Below the pieces are notes generated by a model that ran no database searches, had not been told where the DNA came from, and was given only the letters and a program-made list of their open reading frames with translations. Source: Struthidea cinerea (Eukaryota > Chordata > Aves > Passeriformes > Corcoracidae). From it: DNA of 64,000 bases. The position numbers and the translations under genes are program-made. The stretch lies in assembly GCA_013397865.1 (NCBI GenBank), contig VZTI01005243.1, forward strand, positions 1,294,677 to 1,358,676, in the 5' to 3' direction. Positions 25,201 through 37,905 of the stretch are shown here, piece after piece. The number at the start of each line of letters is the position of its first letter. The first letter of the stretch is position 1.

Positions 25201-27879
25201 ACTAGTATTATTACTAGCATTCTTCTTTTGTTGCACCTCAGTTGTTACTGAATTAAAAATTATTTGGGGTACTCTGAATTCCTTTTGAGAAGTTCCTGGA
25301 TGAGCATCTGCCTGTGGCTTGTCTTTACACGTGTGGTTTTGAAAGATATCTGTAATAGCTTAAAGTGGGACAGCATGCCTGAAATAGTAAGGCATGTTTT
25401 AAAGCATGTTTCTCTGGTAGAATTGTCTGTATATGTGAAGCTATCACTGCCCACTGGACTTGCCATTTTTATCAGTGTCTTTGACCATCAACCATGTAAT
25501 TCTAACTCTGTTTCATTTATTGTTCTGTCTCAGCTCAGGGATTTCAAATCGTAAGGACATGACAAAGAGGCTTGATGAGTGCCTGTTACTCATCTGATGC
25601 TGTCTTATGTTGAGGTTGGGCAGGGTCTGTGCAGCCGGTGAGGGAGATCAGTGTGCCAGTCCCACAGCATGCACTTCTTCCTCAAAAAAAATACCTTTTG
25701 TGCTTCAGACATTTACTGGCTTCTGTTAGAAAGTTTTAATATGTTTTGTTTACAGTGCCTTTATTGCTGTACACGTGATTGTGTTGCACTGCTCACAATG
25801 CATTTATGTCCTGTTTTCTAAGGGGGAAATAAGTTTATATGTGTTTATTTCAGCAAGGTTGCAGGTCAAGATAAAATTCTCTGGGCAATTTGAACATGAT
25901 CATTTTAGTAATCTGTTAGCCTTTGCTCATCACGAGGTTGTTGGGGGTTTTGGGGGTTTGTTTTTGAAACAAAAAAAAAACTTAAAACACTAAGAAAGCA
26001 AACACCGCAGAAATTAATGCTTGCTAGATATTCATGATGTCTGGTTTTTCTCATAATGAGAAAGCAGCTTAATTGTTTTCAAGTAAAATTTCAGATTGTT
26101 GGATTGAAATTTGAATCATTTCTTCAGAAGTAGAAATGAAGCATACTGTTTCTCTTAAGATAATGACATGCATGTGCTCATGACTGATTCAGTGTTTTGA
26201 TCTCAGATGCTCTGGACATCTATCATGTAGCTACTGTCATATAAATTACACATTAATGCCACCAAGATTTATTCCAGTATTTGCAGTAGTAGAAGTTCCC
26301 TTCACAATAAAATATTTAAAAATACAGGATATGTACCTTATTACTGAAAATGTAATTAACAAAACAAAAATGCTGCCTACCTAAACATACTAAGCAGCTG
26401 CATCTCATCCAGCTTTCTGCTAAAAACTTGTCACTGATTTAATTGAAATATTTGAAAAGCTTACAGAATTATTCATTTAGTAAATAAAAAAATCTTAATC
26501 TTTTAGAATCCAGTCTTCTGCATTCGGTAAAAGATATGTGATCTATTGGTTATAAATTTTATAATATCTGTGTGATATTTTAAGATACTTGTGAAGACTT
26601 CACTAACCAGTGAGATTAGGTCATGAGGACACTTGTTACTTTCAGTGTTATTACAGAAAAACACATTTCAACCAACCCCTGTCACATGTGCAGGTTTCAG
26701 AGCCAATGGAAATATTAATATCTATTTGGATACCTTTGTGTTCCCAATCCTTGAGCTTTATTTCCTGTTTCCAGACACTTGTACTGTTTTATAAATGCTG
26801 ACATGCTATTGACAAACAAAGGCGGAAAGGGGGGACTTGCAGACAGGAATGAGGAGCAAGGCTAGGGGGAAAGATGGGCAAGCAAGGAATACAGAGGGTA
26901 TGTCTTGGACTTAAAATATGAAATCACACCAAAAGTATTCATGGTGGTGAAGCTGACACTTAGAAAACATTCCAGAAAACCCGAGTATATTAGGTAAGAA
27001 CTATAACCCCTAAACAACTTCTAGGCAGGGTGTGCCCCGCAGGGGCAAGGCAGAGGACCGTTCTTGGGGTAGGACTAAGTTCAGAAGACATCAAGAGCAA
27101 CAGCTGGCTTAACTCCAGAGTTTGGAATGACCAGTCATGGCACACATGGCAATAACCATCACTCCTCCTTGAACAGGAGGAGGTACCAGGAGCTGCTATA
27201 TCTGTGGGAGATTTGTACAGCTATCCTTGGGGGGAATGCTGTACCAAGTAAATTGAGCAGTTCTGATTCAGTGCAGTATGTTTCTTTTTTTTTCCTTGTA
27301 GCTAAAACATGAAACTGAGAAAAGAGACATAATTGTTACGTTATTTACAGTGACAGAGGAGGATATGGAAAGGCAATAGGGAATTTATGGAGGTTATAAA
27401 AACAGTAGGTAACTAATAGGAAGTTTGTCTGTGCTCTTAATTACTTTGCTTGTACCTTATATCTTATTCACTTGCAGTTTTTCTGACATTAGTATTTTAG
27501 GGTAGGAATTGAGTCAGCCTTTATGTATAGATCACCTGTACTGTAATGAAGTTGCAATCTAGATCAGAGACTTTGAACATTACCACAACATGAATAAATA
27601 ATAAAACATTATTAATAAGAAACAGCAGCCCATCTGCACAGGATGCACAACTACCCTAAATTCTATATATGTCAAGTGTAGATGAGTTGCAAGCTTTAGG
27701 TTTCATGAGTTAGTGCACATTTCTGGTGTAGAGAAAATTTCCTCAATCAATAAAAGTCTTTGTCATTGAAAAAGAGCTACTTTTGTAGGCAAATATCTAT
27801 TAAAAGAAAAAACATGTGTCCTAACAAAAAATACAAGTTATCTGGATCTAGCAGGACTTCCTGCTTTAGAGATTTTAAA
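25201..27879. other. Intron, no gene seen
   Basis: No recognised family. A G-rich/poly(A) patch lies at 25935-25982. A purine- and GC-richer stretch at about 26820-27260 stands out from its flanks and may be an unclassified old element. I could not find paired termini or a coding domain in it. Confidence 0.5.
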
Positions 27880-27955
27880 TTATTGGATTGTAAGCCTTCC
27901 AAGACAGAAGCTGTTGTGTCATTTATAATTGTAAAGTGGTAGCACAGTGAAATCT
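27880..27955 (+). mobile_element. L2/MIR-type 3' tail relic
   Basis: The words ttggattgtaagccttccaa, gacagaagctgt and tgtaaagtggtagcacagtg follow the order of the widespread amniote L2/MIR-related 3' tail (…gattgtaagctc…gcagggactgt…gtacagcgcctagcaca). It is short, strongly diverged and presumably very old. Confidence 0.6.
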
Positions 27956-30900
27956 GAAGTAATATTCATCATACAAAATAATTTGTTCAGGGGTCTTACC
28001 TTTCTTTATATTCCTTGCTGTTTTGAAGTGTGAAGATATCAGGCACCTGACAAAGGAAAATATCAGATGTCCATGGGTAGAAACATCCTAATAAGCACTT
28101 AGCAGGATACTTAATGATTAACTGTGTGCATTAATTAGTTACAAGTGTTATGTGTCATTAATAAATCTATACTTAATTGCAGTATTATATACTGTATATT
28201 TGTTTTATGATTAATTACATAACTAAAGCACGCATTTACAAGTTTGTAAATATGTGATGATTACAGAGTTAAATTATTAATTATTGTTAAATTTATTAAA
28301 ATGAATTGTTAACTGTGTCATTGTAACCTGCTTCTTTCACTCAGTCTGAGACTGAATGAAACTTGTGTTTGGGGAAGGGGGAAGATTCCTCACCTTGTTT
28401 ATGTATTTGCTTAAGAAAATTCTGGGCTGTAATTTTTCCTGTGTATTTTCAGGTTAAGAAAGATAATGCAAAACAAATTTCAAAAACAGTAGCTCATTTT
28501 TATCCAAGGCAGATAATACTGTTTGCTCCTAAGTATGTGAATGTATTGTTTTTGCAATTTAGGATGTTGGTAAATGAATAAGAAAGAAATGATCCTGTTG
28601 TGTGTTTGGCAAAATGATGTCCATCTATGTACAGTTCCTTAAAAGAAGAGATAAAAGCTACATGCATTTTATCTTTGTGTTAGAAGTGATTACACAAATT
28701 GTGCCTTATAGTCTGTTTCTGTCTCATTGAAAGCTGGACAAAGTCTCATTTAACTTCAGGAAAGTCAGACTGTTATTGTTCTACACATAAGGAACTAGTT
28801 TTGTTGCTTAAACTACTAAAATGCAGCTGAAAAAACTGCAGTTTCTTAGAACTGTAAATTCTTTATCCTTTAGAGGCACATGACTTGAGTGCCCACTACT
28901 TTTTTAAAAGGAAAAAAAAGAGAGAGAAAAGTCAGATAATTTCTGTATTTTTTGCCTATTCAGTTTTCTAAGAATGGCAATCAGTTTCATTCTTATTCAA
29001 CAGGTTTTCTGCAATACATGTTCTTCAGTCATTTTCAGTTAATATCTCTGGGCTTACTTTGTGTAGTAGATAGCAGAAAATGGCATATGACTGAAAAAGT
29101 GATAGGAAGGTGTTTCACCCACGCTTGCTTCTGTTCTACCTCTTACCTCATCACTGTACAGCTTGGCTTATTAAGCTACACTTAGGTTTTTCTTATGAAA
29201 AAAAAGCAGTGGGTTTTGCACAAGCTCATTATGACATTTGAGAGCTCAAAAAAAAAAATTAAGTAAGAGGTGTTTCCTCTTCAGATGTCTATCCCTTTGT
29301 AATAGAAAACAGTAAAGTTTATGATTCATTTTTACCAAAAAGTGAGTTCTTTCACTGCGTTTCTCAGTGCAAGTACAAAGTTCTCACAAAGTAGCAGTGG
29401 TGTGATGTTGACCCTTTCAATATGACTGAATGTTCAATGGCAGATTGCGAGAAAGATGAGGAAGGTGACAAAGTTGGAAACAAGTAATTAATGTGAGTCT
29501 TCTCTTAATTGCAAAATGTAAGTGTTCTCTCCAGAATTATTAGGAGGAAGAGGGGGAATGAGAGAAAGATTGTCTTTGAGATGAAGATACTGAGTCTGGA
29601 GCCATGAGAAACACCTGCTTCCTGGTTGTACAATTAGAATTTTCTCAGAACCTTGGTTTGGAAACTTGCTATTTGGTTTAATTTAATAACACTTGTGAAA
29701 CCTTCTCAGCTTCTGTTATAAGTGCAAAGTGTTATTATTTACCTTGTTGTTGACAATTTGCCCCAGGGATAACTTCTTCAGCCAAAATTTCCATTTGTAT
29801 TCACTAGTAGTTACATATATGATATACCCCTGGGACCCATCCCTCCCTTTTTTCATTGTGATGTGCTCAGAAAGGAAACTATGAATTATATTTCTGAAGA
29901 AATTAGGGGCATCTTCCAAGAAAATGTTCTGTAAAAATCCAGTTATATGTAACATTATTGAAAATCAAAACTCTGCTTTGCTGTCCCAAGACCAAGACCA
30001 GTTCATTGGACAGTGCTTCAAAGAGGTGATGACTGTATGAGAGATGCCACCATCAGGAACTATTGGCCATATGAGCAAGAGTAGAGATCTATTCCGTGCA
30101 TGTGCACAGGTACACACAGATATGTCTGTCTTTCTGTTCTAACTGGAATCCTTCAGAGTGTCAAACTTCGTTTTTCCTAAAGATACCATGATGGTATCTA
30201 CTTTATATATAGTTTGCAATTTGTTTTGAATGTAACTTCAGATTTTTCTTTATTATAATAGAAATCTGATTGTAATTTTTAAAAGAATTTTTCAGACCGG
30301 AGAAATAACATTTAGTTTTTATCTCATGATACGTTTACAATAGAGAATGTTAGATTTGGTACTTTCAGCCTGCAAAGTACTCATAGAGAAAGTTAAGGCA
30401 AACTTTGTTTCCTGGTCACACATACACAAGACTTAACACATACTTTAGATAAAGATAATAAAAAGCATAGTAATATATAATACGTTATTAACAAAAAAGA
30501 TAAATGCATCTTCTGTCATTGGGAGGTTTTCAGCAGCCAGCAGAATTTGCAAGAAGCCAGCACAGATGCAGAATTGCTGCAGGACACTATTGATTTTGCT
30601 TTCTCTCATCAATTGCTAATTAATTTTGCTGCAGTTTATGAAACACTTACATTGTTCTAGTTCTTGTTTTTTATAGTAGATGAGAATCTCTAGTTCATCT
30701 GGATTAAACTATTACAGCATTCTGAGATGGAGCCAGAAATTAAATCTGGCTTGCATGCTCAAGTATTGGAAGTCACGCTTTTTGGAAAGCAGCCCATAAT
30801 AACTTAAAGCTTACAGAATTTAACTCCTTGCTATTCCTTGGATGCTCCAAGTGCTTCACTGGATGTCGTGGCCCAGATTCATTAATGAAGTTCTGCCAAA

Positions 30901-33882
30901 GACCTTCTGTCTCGTACTCCCAACTGGCGGCCTCTGTTTCACAAGTGTTTTATCCAGTACAACGCAGTGAATACCGGGTTTTACAGATTTTAAACAGGAT
31001 GAGTCCAGCCTCACTATGCTACTTCTGAGAAAATAGGGAAAATAAACTGAATGGGTACATTTTTTAAAGTACAAGTAACTACTTTACGTAATAATGTTTT
31101 TTAAGGTGCATGTTTTAAAGACTAATTAGCCATGCTGTCTTATCGTCTTACTTTATCTGGTCAATGGACATTAATGCATGAAGAAGGCAGCTTTACTTCT
31201 CACTGTGCTGCTTCTACTAATTTTATTTTTGAAGATGTTCAAAGAGAAAAAAGTAGCCAAACTTCATTACATTTTTGAACAGGACTATTAAAAACTACTG
31301 TTAAAAATCCATTCTCTGCAAAATCCAGAAGGTTTTTTTGTACAGGAGAGAGCGGGAGAAAATCCAAGTTTTGTAAAATTGTAATTTTTTTTCCTTTGTA
31401 AACAGACGATGCATCTTCTTTCTTTAGGAAAATACTGTAAAACTTCCTTCCATTTTGATAACATATGTTAGACACCTAAGAAAGGCACTGTAACAATGTA
31501 GATTTAGAACATTAATTTTTAACATAATGAACTTAAAACATTTTCTAGTGTTCTAGTCGCAGATGGGATACAAGACTAGTTTGATGGCTTTCATATTTCT
31601 TGGTCTTTTCCTGGCAGGACATGTAACTGAATGAACAGCTACCATAATTTTCAACTGCCACTGGATTCTCAGTGCATACCCTTTTTACCAAATCCATAGT
31701 AATTACTGCAGAAGATCATTCTATACTCAAAATTGTAAAATAACTATGTAGTAAGACTATGGGTAAATCTGTTGAAAAAAACAAAAGAAATCAGGTGATA
31801 GTTGGCTAGCAGGGACTATGGACTTGTGCCGTGGTCTGCACATAGAAGACATGACAGTCACGACTGGCCAGCTAGTCCGTAGAAGACCTTAAAATGAAAC
31901 TAAATTAATTTCCCGCTTTACTAACCTAGATGTGCTCGTGTTTCCCTCAAATGAGCTTCAAACTTCTACTGAAACTTTCAGTTTTTCATAGTAACTAGAG
32001 GAAACTGTGACAACCATTGACCTGCAGACAGAGTAGATAAGGTCTTTCAGAGTTCACGCTGCTGTTTCCTGCAATCTTGGAACTGTGGGTGGTACAAAAA
32101 ATAACTGCGTAAGAATACTGAAGCATTACATACTCTGTTGAAGTCAAATAGCAATTATCACTGGCTGTTTAAAGACATGAGTGGGAAAACAAATGTGAAG
32201 TTACCTAAATGAAAAATTCAGTAAATTGAAAGAGAAGTGTAAGGGTTCAGTACTCAAAGCTACTTGGGTGCCTGGTAATACTGATGGTCATCAAGAGTAG
32301 TTTCAAAAGTAGTTAACATCTTACATGCCAGTATATTTTGTAAAAGCCCTAGAGAGTGTCCAGTGTTTCAAGGATGAATAAATAATTTGTCCTTCTCTTA
32401 AATTTCAGCCCTTCTCTTTTCCTGTCTTCTCAAGCCTGCTCCTTTCTTATCCTGCTCTGCAGTTTGATGAGTCAGAAAGCATGGCACGTTTACACATATC
32501 CCCTGAAATCCTTTCCTGCTGAAGTATTTGTTACATTGAAATGAGACTCGTAGTTTTCATGCTATTGAGAAATGCAAGTTTGGGGAGCACATACTGGGAT
32601 TTTTCCAGAAAAGCACAGTAAGGTATGCTCCTCTTAGTGATGATCTAACAGTTGTATACTTTATGGGTGAGGATTTCTACAACCACTAAAGGGCAGTGCA
32701 TGCCACCTTATGATTTCTTTTTCTGCAGCTGTTGAACTGTCTGTCCTTGCTGTTAAGCAGATGGAGACAGAGCCCATTGCTGGGCCTTCTTTTTTTGAGA
32801 GATTTGTGAGCTTGATGCAGTTTTCAGCACATAAGATTAAAGGTCTGCTGTTGTTAGCAGGACATGAAGAGGAAAATTCTGCCCTTCTCTTGTTCCTATT
32901 CAGAGGCCAACTGCCTTGTGCCTGTAGTAAGTAAAAGAGCTGATTGTTTGTGAAAAAAACATTTTTGTTGGCCAAAAAATTTACTTATGTTGTAAGAGGA
33001 ATCCTAATTTCAGTACTGGTACTGAAACAGAAATACTGTGCAGATCTAAAGGTCTCATTATGCTAAACACAATGTGTGGTATTTACTGTGCTGTTGAAAC
33101 TCTTAGCTTCAGTGATGTGTAAATATGATCAGGTTTTGGATGAAGCAAGTAAACAAACATAATAAATGAAGATATTTGAAATCATGGTTTTTGTTTATGT
33201 ATTCTGACAAGTATACTTTAATTATTGATCAAGACGGTAATATAGTAAATACGCAGTTGGTTACATTAAAAATTTAGCATTTTTCAACATTTAGCTGGCA
33301 TTATCCATAAAATATTCTTACTGGTATGATTCTTCTACCAGTATATTGCTCCTGTTGTGCAATGTCAGTGTCTTTTTAAGAATAACTATAGCCTTACAGT
33401 ATACAGTATGCATGAAAATACTGTCTTAGAAGGACAAGACTACTCTGAATCATTGCACTGTTATGTGTGACAAGTATTGACCAAGTGCATGATACAAGAA
33501 AGTGGAATATCAGAGCTGTGCTCAGTGGTTATTGGGTTAGTAGTTTGTTTGGCCTTTTGGGTTGCTTTTCTTTTAGTTTTCATGGTATATCAAATTTGGG
33601 GCTCCATTAGGATGAACTAGGGAAGTTGTTACTCTAATGACAAATGGGAAATATTTTTTCCTTCTATACACAGTAAGGAAATAAAATCCTATAACAATTT
33701 AAACAAGAACTTTTTCTTCTGGGCAGTTTTTCACAATCTGAAGGATAGCTTTTACTTTGATGTCATCATGTTTTCAACCAAATTCTAATGGCAGAAAAAA
33801 AAAGAAAAATACTTTTCTGAGTTTGGCTATGACAGGAATGCAAATGTGAAATAGGTACTTAAGTATTTATCAGGGAGGATAT
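27956..33882. other. Intron, no gene seen
   Basis: AT-rich, including a block of TAATTA-like motifs at 28120-28310. No exon, RNA gene or repeat family recognised. Confidence 0.55.
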
Positions 33883-34097
33883 TGTTAAGGGGCACATTCA
33901 GTGCAGTAGCTCAGGGTGCAGCTGCAGTGGGAGCTGCAGGTTGAGCTCTGGGTGGGAGCCTGATCAAGAGGCCATGAGCTGCCAACACTTTGCATAATGA
34001 AGGGCTCAGGGAGCTGTGTCTGAGCCAGGGGACCGGTCACTCAGGGACATGGCAGGAGCCGATGATCCCAGACTTACCCATGCTTGGACTGTGAGGG

Positions 34098-34103
34098 TAT
34101 AAA
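34098..34103 (+). promoter_or_regulatory. LTR TATA box
   Basis: TATAAA in the context gggtataaaggccc, mid-LTR. The expected transcription start, and hence the start of R, would be about 25-30 bases downstream. Confidence 0.7.
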
Positions 34104-34186
34104 GGCCCAAGGGTTCCTTTGTCTGTGGTTCCTTCTTGGAGGCACCAGCTCAAATTGTTACTGTGTTATTTAGTTATTGCACCAAG

Positions 34187-34192
34187 ATTAAA
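34187..34192 (+). terminator. LTR poly(A) signal (ATTAAA)
   Basis: ATTAAA, the commonest variant of AATAAA, followed by a GT-rich stretch (ggatttggtc…gctgtggg). The distance from the TATA box fits a short R region. Confidence 0.6.
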
Positions 34193-35608
34193 CTATTTGG
34201 AGGATTTGGTCATCTGAGGCTCTGCTGTGGGAAGCCTAGGAATTGAGCTGGTGAGGAAACCTTGTCTGCCCATGTGTGGTATGAGCAGGGAGTCCCGTTG
34301 GAGCTGCCCTCTGTGAAGGGCCTTTGGTGCCAGCATGGGTGGTGCAGATGTGACTGCCAGAGTGGCTCCTGGATGGTCGGACAGGGACGTTTCCTTAACA
34401 GTATGCAGTCCGATGGCTGCCAGCCTCTCAGTCTCAGATCTGATTGCTTAGTAGGTCTTTATAAAGCATTGCCATGTTTTGGAGCCCCATGGCATCCAGA
34501 CTGATGAAATACTGTACTTAGCTCAAGATTTTAATTTAGTTTGTCTTTTATAAGAAGGGTAGTATTTGAACTAAGTGGTGATAATGTGTTCCTTTTCCAG
34601 CAAATAGGTATTCCAGGAATCTGATTCTGGGTAGGGAAGAGTAAATGAACAAAGGAAGCAAAAGCTTTGTGCATTCTGTACAGCTCTGCTTAAAAGAAAC
34701 AGAGGCTTGTGAAAAAGTATCAACTCCAGTACCTGGTCTGCTTCTGTTAAAGCCAGTTATTTTTATTGAATTACTTGGAATAAACTAAAGACATGGCAAA
34801 ACAGTAAAGGAAGGCTATTTCATTTTGTATATTAATATGCTGAGGGGTTTTTTATTGGTGGATTGAGCAGCTGTGTTTTGTTTTCTCTTTATAAAAAATT
34901 TTCTGAATTCTTGAAAACAGTATGAAAATCTACCATTAGTGCTTACCGTTGAAGCTTTAAAATGGTGATAAGTATTTAAAAAATAAAAATCTGGGATCAT
35001 CACAGTAAGGAAACAAGGCTTTGAGGCTTAGTTCAGTATTCTACTGGAAGGTGACTGTTTGCTGTACTCTCTATTCAGGGATCTGGTTTCCAGACCAGAT
35101 TTTTGTGAGAGAAATGTCTGCAAGATAGCAGTGTAGAGGTGACTTTGTCTTCAGAAAATTAATTGCTGGATTTGATCAAATTCATATCTCTCAGTCTTTA
35201 CTACTTAAAAAAATATTTTAGCAGCACATTAAGATAAAGCGTGGTCCTCACATGTTTGTCATCCTGTGGAGAATTGAATTCAAGTGAGAGTAACTGCATG
35301 CCTTCCTTTCAAGTCCTCTCCTTAACATTTCCTGGAAAGATTATTACTTTTGCTTAAAGAAGACATCCAGCACTGACAAATTTTGACCCAAGTGTCATGG
35401 GTCAAAAACCCATGTTTTACAAAACCATACACAACTGAGAACACGCTTATAATTGGAAGTATGAAACCATTTAAATAATTGTATGACACGGAAGGGAAAT
35501 CCCTAAGATAGGAATTAAGTTCCCAGTTAGGTGTCAGATGGTTTGTTTTTCCTGGGGGCATTTTGCAGTTGTGAATTGAGGTCTTGTACATCTCACCTTT
35601 TGTCATTT

Positions 35609-35655
35609 GGGGATATTTTTGGGGGAATTTATTTGGGGGGATTGGGGTGAGGGGG
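35609..35655 (+). other. G-rich tract with G-quadruplex potential
   Basis: Five G-runs on the + strand at 35609-35612, 35621-35625, 35635-35640, 35644-35647 and 35651-35655. The last four are joined by loops of 9, 3 and 3 bases. The 9-base loop exceeds the strict 7-base limit, so stability is less certain than for 21770-21794. Confidence 0.55.
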
Positions 35656-35884
35656 TTTTGCCACTAGTCCAGTAGGTGAAGATATTTGGTAAATGTCTAT
35701 CAGAAGCAACACTTCTTTGTCTAAAGAGATTAGACCTGACACATGCAGTTGCCACAAAGGCTACATGTCCTATTCTTGTTGATAGATACAGATTTGATGA
35801 CTGAAATGTATAAATCCAGTTTGCAGAGCTGCAGCTGTTTGTTGGTCTATGTCTTTGTAGGGAGTCTGGTACCCCTGCAGAGTC

Positions 35885-36090
35885 ACCTGTTTCTGGAAGG
35901 TGCCACGTTCTGTTCTGACCTGCATTGGCACAAGTGTCCTAGCACTGACAAGGCCAGGCCACAGCAGAGGGTGCTGCTGCCAGCCTGGGCTCCGCTGGGC
36001 TCCGGCTGCTGGAGGAGAGGGGAGCACACCGAGATCTCGGCATCGCGGGCTCGCTGCTGGGGAGGTGGCAGCATTTCACTGCTGAATGAA
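35885..36090. other. GC/CpG-rich islet, unidentified
   Basis: A roughly 200-bp patch of high GC and about eight CpG in an AT-rich, CpG-poor intron. Most CpG lie within 35990-36055, around the 12-bp palindrome CCGAGATCTCGG (36029-36040). Open frames on both strands pass through it, as expected of GC-rich DNA, and none resembles a known protein. It could be a small regulatory element, an alternative promoter or the GC-rich part of an unclassified repeat. Confidence 0.5.
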
Positions 36091-37689
36091 ATGCATGAGT
36101 GGCACCAGCTCCAGCAGATGGGTCTCTGTGGTGTCCATAGTGGTGTGAGCTTCCAGTCCTCAGTGGATTGACATTAATCTGCAAGGACTTACTGCCTAGG
36201 GTGAGGTGGAAGAGTTCTAATAAAACAGCAGGCACTTCAGTTCCATGCCATGCGTCTTTCTCTCCATTTACAGTCAGAGGTTTTACACTGGTATAAGCAT
36301 GGGAAGAGGCATGTTTTACACATCCTTTTGACAAAATAGCTTTAAAAGTCTATGTAGAAAAACTTTCAGTATTTAGAAGATGCATTTAAAGTGTATTTGT
36401 GTATGTTTATTTTTTTAAAAATTGAATTGCAGGGATGTGCTACTACTGAATGGTGTATGGCCTTTTAAAGAAAGAAAAGAAAAAATCGCTGCCAACTGCT
36501 GAACAGCTAATTCACTCAATATAAAACAAAGATGCATTTCTGTAGGGCTAACGACATGCATCACATCTCCTTGACAACTGCTCTAATTACCTCAGCTTGG
36601 ACGATCAATATTTGATCTTTTTCCCACCATACAAACATGTCACTTTAACTGCATAGCTTTCTCTTAGCTTTTTGATAATTTGCAGCCAAGTGAAAATGGT
36701 CCTTTCTATTTGTTCTCCCTGGCTTGAGGCCAAGGGTTCTCTCAATAGTATAATGCAGTTCATTGATATGAATTTGTTGATCTCCTGGGTAGTTTTTCAC
36801 AAATTTAGGGCAATTAAAAATCTTTGGAAAGCATTTCAGTTGAAGTCAATAATTTTGCTTTTAGAAATTACTTTGTTTTATGATCATTTTTCCTTCATCT
36901 GTTCATAAAACAACTTCAGAAAAAAAAAGACAAAGCACCATTTTATTGAGTAGCTTATAGAAAAAACCACAGCTTTCAAACCTAGAATTAAGCAATAATT
37001 TAGAAGTACTTTAATTGGAATGTTTAATTTATAAGAGTAAGAATTTTTTAATTCTGTTTTGGACTCTGAAAAGCAATTCTTTAAGGGAAGTCACAGCTGA
37101 AGTACAGTGTTACCTACCAAATACTTTGTTTAAGAAATGTGAACCAGACTTTTGAAGATGCATCAATCATGATTCCTCTCAGTGACCACTAAGTAAGTTT
37201 CTGAAGTTTGTGGAAGTGTTAGTATGGAGGAAATGATACTCTACAGTCCAAAAAAAGCTTTGTGTATTGTTCAGTATGGCCAGTCAGAAACAGAAGTAGG
37301 GAGCACACAAAATTTAGGCCATTTAATTAGCTATAAAGTGAATTAAAATGAAAGTGATTTTATCAGGACAAATAATTTTTTGATATGTGGTATATTTACT
37401 GATTTTGTTTCCTTTTTTCCCATGCTCTCATGAGGGGGAATCTATGTTGCTGCAAAATACTGATTACCTCAGGTGGACAGTGTGAGATTTTTTGCTTTCT
37501 GGAGTTGTATAGTCGTATTTATGCCATCTTTAGGAATTACCACTGAGCTCTTGGTGTTTTGTGGAAGAGTTTAAATACTTTGTTTAGTGCATGCTGTGTT
37601 TATTAAATAGTTGTGCTGTGTAGAATTATATTCTGTTCATAGAGTAAAAGGCTGCTATGCCCAAGGATACGTTAAAATCTTTCCAATTG
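36091..37689. other. Intron, no gene seen
   Basis: AT-rich, no repeat family or exon recognised. Confidence 0.55.
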
Positions 37690-37905
37690 CTCATATTGGC
37701 AAAACAAATTCCATCATAGTAGACCAGGGCAAAAATCCATCTAGCCAAATACTCTGTATCTAATAGTGGTCAGATATTCCTTAAATGTTTAAGGAAATGA
37801 GGGGGGAAATGTGTCTGTCTTCTGGTATCCTGATATCTTGTGGCTGCCAGCAGTTATGGACTTCATTGATCTGAAGTTGAATCTCCTCACTTAAGAGCGT
37901 CAAGT
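37690..37905 (-). mobile_element. Ancient CR1/L3-like LINE 3' region
   Basis: On the + strand, gaccagggcaaaaatccatc, tagccaaatactctgtat and ctaatagtggtcagat reproduce the order of the reverse-complemented 3' region of older amniote CR1 elements (…gaccaaaggtccatctagcccagtatcctgtc…acagtggccaa…). The following gctgccagcagttatggact fits the next conserved block. No coding frame survives. It probably derives from the same old family as the 23428-24075 relic, in the opposite orientation. Confidence 0.6.

Larger units (their letters stand above)
33883..34400 (+). mobile_element. Solo LTR of an endogenous retrovirus
   Basis: The 518-bp element begins TGTTAAGG and ends CCTTAACA, a perfect 8-bp inverted repeat with the TG…CA ends typical of LTRs. 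A TATA box (34098-34103) is followed 84 bp later by an ATTAAA poly(A) signal (34187-34192). This implies a U3 of about 240 bp, an R of roughly 80 bp and a U5 of about 190 bp, all in + orientation. The flanking 4-mers are ATAT and GTAT, a possible target-site duplication with one mismatch. No internal retroviral genes or second LTR follow, so this is a solo LTR left by recombination. It is more GC-rich than its flanks. I do not recognise the family. Confidence 0.85.

Noticed and set aside
35743..36171. 142-codon + strand frame and overlapping minus frames
   Set aside because: They run through the GC-rich islet, where stops are rare; no domain and no splice context.
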